Source of the DNA: Rhodomicrobium sp963817705
Lineage (GTDB): Bacteria > Pseudomonadota > Alphaproteobacteria > Rhizobiales > Rhodomicrobiaceae
DNA: 64,000 bases
NCBI GenBank assembly: GCA_963817705.1
Contig: CAWFPF010000003.1
Span: 62,001-126,000 of the forward strand
Direction of reading: 5' to 3'
Shown here: positions 27,798 to 35,909 of the stretch, one piece after another
Layout of the letters: each line of letters begins with the position of its first letter
Numbering within the stretch: the stretch's first letter is position 1
Position numbers and translations under genes: made by a program
The notes under the pieces: model-generated
Seen by the model: the letters and a program-made list of their open reading frames with translations, nothing else
What the model was told of the DNA's origin: nothing
The model's database searches: none

Positions 27798-28072
27798 CAG
27801 CAAAGACCGGGACATTTGCGCTGAGGCTGCCATTGTCGCTCAAGGCAGCCATCGAGAAGGCGGCGGAGCGCGATGGAACAAGTATGAATCAGTTCCTGGT
27901 GGTGGCAGCGGCCGAGAAGCTGTCCGCGCTGCAGACCGAGGCGTATTTTGCCGAAAGGCGCGGACGCTCCAGCCGCGAGGAGTTTCTGCGCATCCTCAAT
28001 CGCGAGGGCGGCGAAGATCCCCGCGAAGGCGACGAACTGCCGGACGAGGATGCAGCGCGCGGGGCACGCTAA
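27794..28072 (+). CDS. Ribbon-helix-helix antitoxin (HicB-like/CopG type), apparently orphan
   Basis: A 92-residue protein. Residues 5-50 (TGTFALRLPLSLKAAIEKAA, GTSMNQFLVVAAAEK) form a ribbon-helix-helix DNA-binding domain, followed by LQTEAYFAERRGRSSREEFLRIL (outlined) and an acidic tail typical of antitoxins paired with PIN toxins. No intact toxin gene flanks it: upstream there is only a possible 16-codon toxin tail and downstream is dnaB. The acidic tail suggests that it once bound a partner. Confidence 0.72.
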   Translation: MTAKTGTFALRLPLSLKAAIEKAAERDGTSMNQFLVVAAAEKLSALQTEAYFAERRGRSSREEFLRILNREGGEDPREGDELPDEDAARGAR

Positions 28073-28252
28073 GTTCAAAGCAGAAGGGATCCAGGTCTGC
28101 CCAAAGACTCGGCGATGGCGTTCGCGCATCAGTCAAGGCCCCGCTCTCGCCGTTAACGTCTCCTCCAACGGATTCATAACCCTGTGCACGCCGGCCGCCT
28201 CCGGCCCGCAGCTCCTTCGGCGAATCGCGCGAATCAGCGCATTTCTCCCCCC

Positions 28253-29773
28253 ATGAGACGCAACCCCGCATTATCCGCCCTTCCCGCCGCGCCTTCCCTT
28301 CAGGAAAGCCTGGACGCGCTGCCTTTCCGGCAGGCCCCCCACAACATCGAAGCCGAGCAGGCTTTGCTCGGCGCGATCCTCATCAATAACGAGTCCTTCG
28401 ACCGGGTCTCGGGCTTCCTGCAGGCCTCGCATTTCTTCGAGCCGCTGCATGGCAAGCTGTTCGAGGTGATGGGCAAGCTGATCCAAGCCGGGAAGCATGC
28501 CTCCCCGGTCACGCTCAAGACCTTCTTCGCTTCGGAGCCGCCAATTGGCGAACTGACAGTCGCGCAATATCTCGGACGGCTTGCCGCTTCCGCAACGACC
28601 ATCATCAACGCACAGGCCTACGGGCGCGCGATTTACGATCTGGCGGTACGGCGCGAGCTGATCGTCATCGGCGAAGACCTGGTGAACGTGGCCTACGATT
28701 CGCCGGTGGATGCGCCGCCCGAGACGCAAATCGAAGAGGCGGAGCAGCGGCTTTACGACCTCGCCGATAAGGGCAAGTACGGCTCCGGCTTCATGTCCTT
28801 CGGCGACGCCACCACCGACGCTGTCGAGATGGCCGCGCGGGCCTATGAGCGCGACGGCGGCCTCTCCGGCCTCTCCACGGGCCTTGTGGATCTCGACCGC
28901 ATGATGGGCGGCCTACAGAATTCCGACCTCATCATCCTCGCCGGCCGGCCCTCCATGGGCAAGACGGCGCTCGCAACCAACATCGCGTTCAACATCGCTA
29001 AGGCGCACCGCACCGCTCAAACGGACGGCGGCTTGGAGGAAACCGTGGACGGCGCCATCGTCGGCTTCTTCAGCCTCGAAATGTCGTCCGAGCAGCTCGC
29101 CACCCGTATTCTCGCCGAGCAGGCGCAGCTCCCCTCGGAACGGATCCGGCGCGGCCAGATCACCGATACCGAATTCAACCGGCTGCAAGGCGCGGCGATG
29201 CAGTTGCAGACGCTGCCGCTCTTCATCGACCACACCGGCGGCATTTCCATCGCGCAGCTCGCGGCCCGCGCGCGGCGGCTGAAGCGGCAGAAGGGCCTCG
29301 GCCTCGTCGTCGTGGACTATCTCCAGCTGCTCACCGGCTCGGCGAAGCGCTCGCAGGAAGGCCGTGTGCAAGAGGTATCGGAAATCACAGTCGGCCTCAA
29401 GGCGCTCGCCAAGGAACTGTGCGTGCCGATCCTCGCCCTGTCGCAGCTCTCGCGTCAGGTTGAAAACCGCGACGATAAGCGGCCACAGCTCTCGGACTTG
29501 CGCGAGTTGGGCTCGATCGAGCAGGATGCCGACGTTGTGATGTTCGTCTTCCGCGAGGAATATTATGTGTCGCGCAAAGAGCCCTCGCTCACCAAGGCGG
29601 AAGAGCATCTGAAGTGGCAGGACGAGATGGATCAGGTTCAGGGCCTGGCCGAGGTGATCATCGGTAAGCAGCGTCACGGCCCCACCGGCACGGTGCGCCT
29701 GCAGTTCCAGGCCGACATCACGCGCTTCGGCGATCTGGCCGACGACCGTCGCCTTCCGGAGCGGTATGAATAG
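28253..29773 (+). CDS. dnaB: Replicative DNA helicase DnaB
   Basis: A 506-residue hexameric helicase. The N-terminal DnaB domain starts at PHNIEAEQALLGAILINN; the C-terminal RecA-like domain has Walker A GRPSMGKTAL, the Walker B region LVVVDYLQLL, and DLRELGSIEQDADVVMF. It unwinds DNA at the fork and binds primase. There is a short disordered N-terminal tail. ATG 28253 has no clear ribosome site; GTG 28184 is an in-frame alternative. No intein. Confidence 0.95.
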   Translation: MRRNPALSALPAAPSLQESLDALPFRQAPHNIEAEQALLGAILINNESFDRVSGFLQASHFFEPLHGKLFEVMGKLIQAGKHASPVTLKTFFASEPPIGELTVAQYLGRLAASATTIINAQAYGRAIYDLAVRRELIVIGEDLVNVAYDSPVDAPPETQIEEAEQRLYDLADKGKYGSGFMSFGDATTDAVEMAARAYERDGGLSGLSTGLVDLDRMMGGLQNSDLIILAGRPSMGKTALATNIAFNIAKAHRTAQTDGGLEETVDGAIVGFFSLEMSSEQLATRILAEQAQLPSERIRRGQITDTEFNRLQGAAMQLQTLPLFIDHTGGISIAQLAARARRLKRQKGLGLVVVDYLQLLTGSAKRSQEGRVQEVSEITVGLKALAKELCVPILALSQLSRQVENRDDKRPQLSDLRELGSIEQDADVVMFVFREEYYVSRKEPSLTKAEEHLKWQDEMDQVQGLAEVIIGKQRHGPTGTVRLQFQADITRFGDLADDRRLPERYE

Positions 29774-29775
29774 GC

Positions 29776-30933
29776 ATGGATGACAGGTTCGCGCCGGAGA
29801 TTGAAGGTCAGCTTGCGATTGCTCCCCCGCATGCGACGGGTGCCGTTATCGTCAGTCTGGGCTCGATCCGGCGCAACTACCGCAAGCTACGCGATGCCAG
29901 CGCCTCCGCTGAGACAGCCGGAGTCGTTAAAGCCAACGCCTACGGTCTCGGTATCTCATCCGTGATTCCAGCGCTGGAGTTGGAAGGCTGCTCTACTTTT
30001 TTCGTGGCGACGGCCCACGAAGCGCTCTCACCCCGGAGGCTTTGCAAACAGGACAGCACCATTTATGTGCTCGATGGATTAATGACCGGGGCGGCTCAGT
30101 TCTATGCGGGTGCTGACGCGCGCCCGGTGCTCAGCAGTTTCGAAGAGATCGAAGAGTGGGCGAGCTTCTGCCGGTTCCGGGGCACGCGCTATCCCGCCGC
30201 GATCCACGTCGATACCGGCATGACGCGGCTGGGCATGCCGGAGGATGAGGCCCAGCGGCTCGCGTCGATGCCTGGATTGCTGGCCGCTTTCGACCTGCAA
30301 CTCGTCATCAGCCACCTTGCCTGTGCCGAAGACCGGAGCCATTCCAAGAACGAGGCCCAGCGCGCCCGGTTCGAAGAGCTGGCCGGTTTGTTCCCGGGCG
30401 TCCCGCGCAGCCTAGCGAATTCGGGCGGCATCTTCCTCGGGCCTCACTATCGCTTCGAACTTACGCGCCCCGGAGTTGCTCTCTATGGAGGCAGCCCCAC
30501 CAATTCCGCCGCAAACCCGATGGAGCCGGTTGTCTCGCTCTATGGCCGCATTGCGCAGGTCCGGTGGGCCGAAGCGGGCGAAACCGTGGGCTATGGCGGA
30601 ACGCAGACGCTTCGGCGCCGCACAAAAATCGCGACCGTCACAGTGGGTTACGCCGATGGATTCTTCCGCGCTCTGTCCGCGAACGCTGCAAGGGACGGCC
30701 CACCGGGTTATATCGGCGGTTACCGGCTCCCGCTTCTCGGCCGGGTCTCGATGGATTTGACGACATTCGACGCGACGGATGTGCCGGACGATCTGGTTCG
30801 CCGGGGCGGTTGGGTTGAATTGATTGGGGAGCGGGTCACGGTCGACGATCTCGCGGGCTTCGCCGGAACGATAAGCTACGAAATACTGACCTCGCTCGGG
30901 CACCGCTACCACCGGGCTTATCTGGATGAGTAA
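29776..30933 (+). CDS. alr: Alanine racemase
   Basis: A 385-residue PLP enzyme making D-alanine for peptidoglycan. Lys52 in VVKANAYGLG binds PLP. HVDTGMTRLG, ISHLACAE and the C-terminal GRVSMDLTTFD are family landmarks, and the Tyr of the second catalytic base is in GETVGYGGTQ. It begins two bases after the dnaB stop, so the two are probably co-transcribed, as in many alphaproteobacteria. Confidence 0.93.
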   Translation: MDDRFAPEIEGQLAIAPPHATGAVIVSLGSIRRNYRKLRDASASAETAGVVKANAYGLGISSVIPALELEGCSTFFVATAHEALSPRRLCKQDSTIYVLDGLMTGAAQFYAGADARPVLSSFEEIEEWASFCRFRGTRYPAAIHVDTGMTRLGMPEDEAQRLASMPGLLAAFDLQLVISHLACAEDRSHSKNEAQRARFEELAGLFPGVPRSLANSGGIFLGPHYRFELTRPGVALYGGSPTNSAANPMEPVVSLYGRIAQVRWAEAGETVGYGGTQTLRRRTKIATVTVGYADGFFRALSANAARDGPPGYIGGYRLPLLGRVSMDLTTFDATDVPDDLVRRGGWVELIGERVTVDDLAGFAGTISYEILTSLGHRYHRAYLDE

Positions 30934-30938
30934 TGAGT

Positions 30939-31097
30939 TCCCCCTCATCCTGCCATTCTCCCGCAAGCTCGCCTTGGCGTGCTTGCCTCTCGGAGTGGCC
31001 GTATCCGCAAGCGGATACGGCATGGGGAGAAGGGACGCCTTCTCAGCTGCTGCGGCCTGCCCCGTTTCCCTTTGGGGAGAGGGCCGGGGTGAGTGGG
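30939..31097. repeat. Palindromic repeat, family B, with an embedded 11-2-11 palindrome
   Basis: Opens with CCCCCTCATCCTGC and closes GGCCGGGGTGAGTGGG. Its middle carries an additional perfect palindrome at 30998-31021 (GCCGTATCCGC, two bases, GCGGATACGGC) that is absent from the other copies, so it looks like one repeat inserted in another. It fills the alr-radA gap. Confidence 0.72.
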
Positions 31098-31104
31098 TCT
31101 TCCC

Positions 31105-32472
31105 ATGGTAAAAGCCAGCCCAGACTATGTCTGTCAGTCTTGTGGCGCGGCGTCGCCCAAGTGGCAGGGCAAGTGCCCCGCCTGTGGCGCGTGGAACAGT
31201 CTCACTCAGGAGGGAAGCGCGCTTTCGTTCGCGGGCCCCGCCGGGCTCAAGGCCAAGCGCAAGGCGAAAGCGGCCGCGATCGAAAGCCTCTCATCCGAGG
31301 ACCGGCCCGTACAGCGAATCGCGTCCGGCATCGCGGAGCTTGACCGCGCGGTCGGCGAAGGCTTCGCGCAAGGCTCGGCGGTTCTTCTCAGCGGGGAGCC
31401 GGGCATCGGCAAATCGACGCTTCTCTTGCAGGCGGCCGCCTCCATCGCGAACCAGGGCCATAGCGCACTCTATTTCTCCGGCGAGGAGGCCACCGGGCAA
31501 ATCCGGATGCGCGCCGCGCGTCTTGGGCTCAGCCAGGCGCCGCTCGGCCTTGCCGCCGAGACCTGCGTGGAGCGTATCCTGGCAACCGTCGAGCAGGCGG
31601 GCGCGCCCGATTTCATCGTGGTCAACTCCATTCAAACCCTATGGACCGAAGCCATCGAGTTGGCACCCGGCACCGTGAGCCAGGTCCGCGCCAGCATGCA
31701 ATCTCTGATCGCGCTTGCGAAGGCGCGCGGCCCGGTGCTGGTCGTGGTTGGCCACGTCACGAAGGACGGGCAGATTGCGGGACCGAAGGTCATCGAGCAC
31801 ATGGTCGACACAGTTCTCACCTTCGAAGGCGAGAGCAATCACAACCTCCGGCTCTTGCGAGCAACCAAGAACCGTTTCGGCCCGGCCAACGAGATCGGCG
31901 TCTTCGACATGCATGGCGACGGCCTTCGCGAGGTCGCCAATCCTTCCCAGCTCTTTCTGAGCCAGGACGGCGCGGGGACTCCAGGCAGTGCGATCTTCGC
32001 CGGCATCGAAGGCACCCGCCCTCTTCTTGTGGAAATCCAAGCTCTGCTCGCGCCCTCGCCCTACGCCGCCCCTCGCCGCTCGGTTGTGGGGTGGGACCAA
32101 AACCGCCTCGCCATGATCCTCGCCGTGCTGGAAGCCCGTTGCGGCGTAAAGCTTGGCGTACAGGACGTGTATCTCAACGTCGCGGGCGGGTTGCGCATCG
32201 CCGAGCCGGCGGCCGATTTGGCTGTGGCCGCGGCGCTGCTTTCGGCCCTTTCAGGCATTGCGCTCCCGCGCGATTGCGTCTATTTCGGTGAGGCTGGTCT
32301 ATCGGGGGCTTTGCGGCCTGTTCAACAGATGAGCCTCCGTTTGAAGGAGGCCCAAAAGTTGGGTTTCAGCGCGGCTTTTCTGCCGGCGGCGGGCGAAATT
32401 CTGCGCGATGGCTTCGCCGTGAAGCTCACGCGGCTCGCTCAGTTGAAGGATTTGGCTGCGCTTTTTGGCTAG
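31105..32472 (+). CDS. radA: DNA repair/recombination protein RadA
   Basis: A 455-residue protein. A zinc finger formed by Cys10, Cys13, Cys24 and Cys27 (YVCQSCG, KCPACGAW) is followed by a RecA-like ATPase with Walker A GEPGIGKST and the RadA motif KNRFG, then a Lon-protease-like domain from about residue 290 (VYLNVAGGLRIAEPAADLAVA in pieces). RadA drives branch migration of recombination intermediates. ATG 31105 is the likely start, just after the repeat. Confidence 0.95.
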   Translation: MVKASPDYVCQSCGAASPKWQGKCPACGAWNSLTQEGSALSFAGPAGLKAKRKAKAAAIESLSSEDRPVQRIASGIAELDRAVGEGFAQGSAVLLSGEPGIGKSTLLLQAAASIANQGHSALYFSGEEATGQIRMRAARLGLSQAPLGLAAETCVERILATVEQAGAPDFIVVNSIQTLWTEAIELAPGTVSQVRASMQSLIALAKARGPVLVVVGHVTKDGQIAGPKVIEHMVDTVLTFEGESNHNLRLLRATKNRFGPANEIGVFDMHGDGLREVANPSQLFLSQDGAGTPGSAIFAGIEGTRPLLVEIQALLAPSPYAAPRRSVVGWDQNRLAMILAVLEARCGVKLGVQDVYLNVAGGLRIAEPAADLAVAAALLSALSGIALPRDCVYFGEAGLSGALRPVQQMSLRLKEAQKLGFSAAFLPAAGEILRDGFAVKLTRLAQLKDLAALFG

Positions 32473-32566
32473 GCTCAGGGATGGGGATAGCCTGGAGGCG
32501 TGTGAAGCCGTCGATCCGCATGAAAGGGTAAGGCTCATGCCGATTTAGGGGCTCGACGTTATACTT

Positions 32567-33079
32567 GTGGGCATCATGATTTTCTCCGGCCTGCTCGCCA
32601 TGCTCCGGGGTTTGACGCGTGAAATGCTGTCCATCATGTCGTGGGCGCTCTCCGCGTTGGTGACGCTCCTGGCCTATTCTTATTTCAAGGAGACGGTGCG
32701 CGGCCTGATCGACACGCGCGCGCTCGCAGACGCCACCTTGATCCTGGTGGTGTTCATCACCAGCCTTATTATTTTCAGCCTTCTGACCGCGAACGTTTCC
32801 GAACGCGTTCTCGACAGCCGCGTCGGGGCCATTGACCGGACGCTGGGTTTTGTTTATGGCCTTATACGCGGGCTGATCCTGGTGGTGATCGCCTATTTGA
32901 TCGTGAGTCAGATCGTCGAACGCCAAAATCTACCAAAATGGGTCACGCAAGCGCGATCCCTTCCGCTTATTGAAAGCGCTGGAGATACGATTAAATCTTT
33001 CTTGCCGGACAACCCTAAGTCACTGTTCAACAAGCGCGAGCGGCCCGGCTCGCCCGCGCCTGAGGCTGACAAGACATAG
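32567..33079 (+). CDS. cvpA: CvpA-family membrane protein with an early in-frame stop upstream
   Basis: The readable gene begins at GTG 32567 and makes about 170 residues with four membrane helices (SGLLAMLRGLTREMLSIMSW, LALL.., IIFSLL, GLIRGLILVVIAY) and a polar C-terminus: the CvpA/colicin V production family, often linked to purF. The natural start seems to be ATG 32537 behind AAAGGGTAAGG, reading Met-Pro-Ile, then TAG (32546-32548), then GLDVILVGIM, which matches the family N-terminus. So codon 4 is amber. The GTG start would cut into the first helix. It may be a real nonsense change or a sequence error. Confidence 0.78.
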   Translation: MGIMIFSGLLAMLRGLTREMLSIMSWALSALVTLLAYSYFKETVRGLIDTRALADATLILVVFITSLIIFSLLTANVSERVLDSRVGAIDRTLGFVYGLIRGLILVVIAYLIVSQIVERQNLPKWVTQARSLPLIESAGDTIKSFLPDNPKSLFNKRERPGSPAPEADKT

Positions 33080-33137
33080 TGTTGGATTGAACGAAGCCCC
33101 GTAATGCGGGCGCGAGCCCGGTAAAGGACGCTGAGGT

Positions 33138-34631
33138 TTGGACGAAAATTGTGGAATGCCGCTTTCGGCCGCGGCCCCTTTTGACCTCTGCGACGATAAG
33201 CTGCATGAGGATTGTGGGGTTTTTGGCGTCTTCAACCACCCCCAAGCCGCTGCGCTTACGGCGCTCGGTCTCCACGCCCTCCAGCATCGCGGCCAGGAAG
33301 CGGCCGGCATCGTGACGTTCGACGGCAGCGCCTTCCATGCGGAGCGCCGTCTCGGGCTGGTTGGCGATCAATTTAATACGAAGCCCATCATAGACCGGCT
33401 GTCGGGATCGATGGCCATCGGCCATGTGCGCTATGCGACGGTTGGCGAGACGGCGCTGCGCAACGTTCAGCCGCTCTTTGCCGATCTCGATGTGGGCGGC
33501 CTTGCCCTCGGCCATAACGGCAATCTCACCAACGCGCTCAAAATCCGGCGCGAACTCGTTTCTTCCGGCGCGATATTCCAATCGACGTCCGACACCGAAG
33601 TTCTCGTTCATCTTATCGCTCGAAGCGCCGAGCGCAAGCGTGGCCTTATCAGCCGCCTGTTCGATGCGCTGCACAGGATCGAGGGTGCATACGCGCTTAC
33701 GATCCTGACAAGATCAAAGTTGATCGGCATCCGCGACCCGCTTGGCATCCGGCCTCTTGTGATCGGCAAGCTGGGCGATGCGACCATCCTCGCCTCGGAG
33801 ACGTGCGCGCTCGATATCATTGGCGCCGCCTTTGTCCGGGAGGTCGAAAACGGGGAGGTGGTCGTGATCTCCGAGGAGGGGATCGAGAGCCACAAGCCCT
33901 TCCCGCCCTGCGCACCGCGCCCCTGCATCTTCGAATATATCTACTTCGCCCGCCCTGACTCCATCATGGGCGGGCGCTGTGTTTATGACGTCCGCAAAGC
34001 ACTCGGGCGCGAGCTTGCGCTCGAAGCCCCCGCTCCGGCGGATGTCGTGATCCCGGTGCCCGACTCGGGTGTGCCGGCTGCCATCGGCTACGCGAATGAA
34101 TTGGGCCTGCCCTTCGAGCTTGGCATCATCCGCAACCATTATGTCGGGCGCACCTTCATCGAGCCGGAACAGCGCATCCGCAAGCTTGGCGTCAAGCTGA
34201 AGCATAATCCGACGCCGAGCGTGAGCGTGGAGGGCAAGCGCATCGTGCTCATCGACGACAGTATTGTGCGCGGTACCACCTCGACCAAGATTATCACCAT
34301 GATGCGTGAGCGGGGCGCACGCGAGGTCCATATGCGCATCGCCTGTCCGCCGATCAAATATCCCGACTATTACGGCATCGACACGCCTGACACCGATACA
34401 TTGCTCGCGGCTAACCACGATCTCGAGGGCATGCGCGAACTCCTTGAGTGCGATAGCCTCGCTTTCCTGTCGGTCGACGGCACCTACCGTGCACTCGGAT
34501 ATCCGAGGCGCGATCCGGACGCACCCCAGTTTACCGATCATTGCTTCACCGGCAGCTATCCGACGCGGCTCCAGGATTGGGACGGGCCGGACCCGGGCCA
34601 GCATCATCGCCTTTCGCTCATGGCCGTGTAG
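33138..34631 (+). CDS. purF: Amidophosphoribosyltransferase
   Basis: A 497-residue enzyme for the first step of purine synthesis. After a short propeptide, Cys26 (EDCGVFGVFNHP) would become the N-terminal nucleophile of the glutaminase domain; HNGNLTN, RDPLGIRPL and the PRPP-binding IVLIDDSIVRGTTS follow. The listed start is TTG 33138; ATG 33156 is an alternative. It follows cvpA, the classical order. Four Cys that could bind a [4Fe-4S] cluster are present across the C-terminal half. Confidence 0.94.
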   Translation: MDENCGMPLSAAAPFDLCDDKLHEDCGVFGVFNHPQAAALTALGLHALQHRGQEAAGIVTFDGSAFHAERRLGLVGDQFNTKPIIDRLSGSMAIGHVRYATVGETALRNVQPLFADLDVGGLALGHNGNLTNALKIRRELVSSGAIFQSTSDTEVLVHLIARSAERKRGLISRLFDALHRIEGAYALTILTRSKLIGIRDPLGIRPLVIGKLGDATILASETCALDIIGAAFVREVENGEVVVISEEGIESHKPFPPCAPRPCIFEYIYFARPDSIMGGRCVYDVRKALGRELALEAPAPADVVIPVPDSGVPAAIGYANELGLPFELGIIRNHYVGRTFIEPEQRIRKLGVKLKHNPTPSVSVEGKRIVLIDDSIVRGTTSTKIITMMRERGAREVHMRIACPPIKYPDYYGIDTPDTDTLLAANHDLEGMRELLECDSLAFLSVDGTYRALGYPRRDPDAPQFTDHCFTGSYPTRLQDWDGPDPGQHHRLSLMAV

Positions 34632-34641
34632 CCTCAGTCCT

Positions 34642-35370
34642 ATGTCCACGCTTCCAAGGTTCGACGGTAAGGTTGCACTCGTGACAGGCGCGTCGCGCGG
34701 GATCGGCCGCGCCATCGCTAAGGCGTTAGCTCTGCAAGGCGCGCATGTCGTGGCGCTTGCCCGGACCAAGGGCGGCTTGGAGGAACTCGACGACGAGATC
34801 AAGGCGGCGGGCGCGCAGATTTCGCTGTTGCGGCTCGACCTCAAGGAGGGCGCCCAGATCGATGCTCTGGGGCCGACGCTCTATGAACGCTACCAGAAGC
34901 TCGACATCTTCGTCGGGAACGCCGGCATTCTTGGGCCGCTTTCGCCGCTTGGGCATGTGAGCGAGGCCGACTGGTTGCAAACCATGGCCATCAATGTCAC
35001 GGCGAACTGGCGGCTCCTGCGCACGCTCGATCCCATCCTACGGCTATCTCCCGCAGGCCGCGTTCTCTTCCTCACCTCGGGAGCCGCGCAAAACTGCCGG
35101 GCCTATTGGGGCCCTTACTCGGTTTCCAAAGCGGCCCTCGAAGCGCTCGCCAAGACCTATGCGCATGAGGTGCAATCGACGGCCGTGCGCGTGAATTTGC
35201 TGAACCCCGGCCCGATGCGGACCCGCATGCGGCGCCAAGCCTTTCCGGGCGAGGACGAGAACACGCTGCCGCTGCCCGAGACGGTTGTTCCGCTGGCGCT
35301 ATCGCTTTTGACGGAAGAGACCACGGCCAATGGCGAGCGCTTCGCGTTCAAGGCGCCAGGCCAAAGCTGA
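34642..35370 (+). CDS. Short-chain dehydrogenase/reductase (SDR)
   Basis: A 242-residue classical SDR: TGASRGIG binds NAD(P), NAG in VGNAGILGP, Ser in FLTSGAAQ and YSVSK as the catalytic Tyr-x3-Lys. Arg residues after the second strand (LARTKGG) favour NADP. The gene starts 11 bases after purF and is probably in its operon, as is common in Hyphomicrobiales. Substrate unknown. Confidence 0.9.
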   Translation: MSTLPRFDGKVALVTGASRGIGRAIAKALALQGAHVVALARTKGGLEELDDEIKAAGAQISLLRLDLKEGAQIDALGPTLYERYQKLDIFVGNAGILGPLSPLGHVSEADWLQTMAINVTANWRLLRTLDPILRLSPAGRVLFLTSGAAQNCRAYWGPYSVSKAALEALAKTYAHEVQSTAVRVNLLNPGPMRTRMRRQAFPGEDENTLPLPETVVPLALSLLTEETTANGERFAFKAPGQS

Positions 35371-35716
35371 GCACCGGGCTGGCGCCGTCTCGCTTCAAAA
35401 ACGCTCTCATTGTCCGGCCGGGTTGTTGTGCGGTGGCGCGACCCCGTTGCAGGGGCTGCGTGGAGCTGGGCTCACTACTTACGCCGAGTTCGAGGCCATG
35501 GTGACTGCAATTTCAAGTTGCCGCGCATTCAGCGCAAGCATGGCCTTTATGGCGGTATCGCGATCCCCATTGCACTATGACATTTATATACCCGGCCGTT
35601 CCCCCTCGCCTTGTTTTTTAACGCCCCTCCGCTGAATTATTGGCCACGTTGCCGCCCAAGCTACGTCGAAAACGTGGCGTTTTGGGTAGCGGCATTTTTT
35701 ACGCGAAAGGGTCAGA
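35371..35716. other. Leader region of the kdp operon
   Basis: About 345 bases without a gene except for the structured leader described separately. A patch near 35575-35595 (ATGACATTTATATACCC) could hold a promoter. Confidence 0.4.
35644..35700 (+). promoter_or_regulatory. Hairpin plus T-run directly ahead of the kdp operon (possible attenuator or terminator)
   Basis: GCCGCCCAA (35651-35659) pairs with TTGGGTAGCGGC (35682-35693), with a three-base bulge, and six T follow at once (35695-35700). An alternative stem, CCACGTT (35644-35650) with AACGTGG (35671-35677), cannot coexist with it. Two mutually exclusive stems, one with a T-run, 16 bases before the first small ORF, fit an attenuator. 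A plain terminator for the upstream SDR gene is the simpler alternative. Confidence 0.5.
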
Positions 35717-35800
35717 ATGTCAGACTTTCTGATGCTTGCCATGGGGCTTGGCTTTTTCGTCATCGCCATCGCCTATGTCAGCGCCTGCGACAGATTGTGA
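35717..35800 (+). CDS. 27-residue membrane peptide upstream of KdpF
   Basis: A tiny frame (MSDFLMLAMGLGFFVIAIAY, ending SACDRL) that is one membrane helix with a charged C-terminus. Similar peptides precede kdpF in other proteobacterial kdp operons, as I recall. It starts a few bases after AAAGG and ends seven bases before kdpF. It may be a Kdp accessory subunit or a leader peptide. It is below the size that gene finders normally report. Confidence 0.6.
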   Translation: MSDFLMLAMGLGFFVIAIAYVSACDRL

Positions 35801-35807
35801 GGAAGCC

Positions 35808-35897
35808 ATGTCCCTCGACTACATCCTGGCAGCTGCCGTTACAGCGTTTCTGCTCGGCTATCTCATTTATGCGCTTGTCCGCCCCGAGCGGTTCTAG
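35808..35897 (+). CDS. kdpF: Potassium-transporting ATPase subunit KdpF
   Basis: A 29-residue single-helix peptide (MSLDYILAAAVTAFLLGYLI, ending YALVRPERF). The terminal RPERF is the hallmark of KdpF, which stabilises the KdpABC complex in the inner membrane. GAGGAAGCC precedes the ATG, and kdpA follows after 12 bases. Confidence 0.88.
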   Translation: MSLDYILAAAVTAFLLGYLIYALVRPERF

Positions 35898-35909
35898 GGA
35901 AAGCCATCC

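Noticed and set aside
25413..28072. Possibility that the FGE-like C-terminus is the variable target of a diversity-generating retroelement.
   Set aside because: No reverse transcriptase or template repeat is seen downstream or elsewhere in the window.
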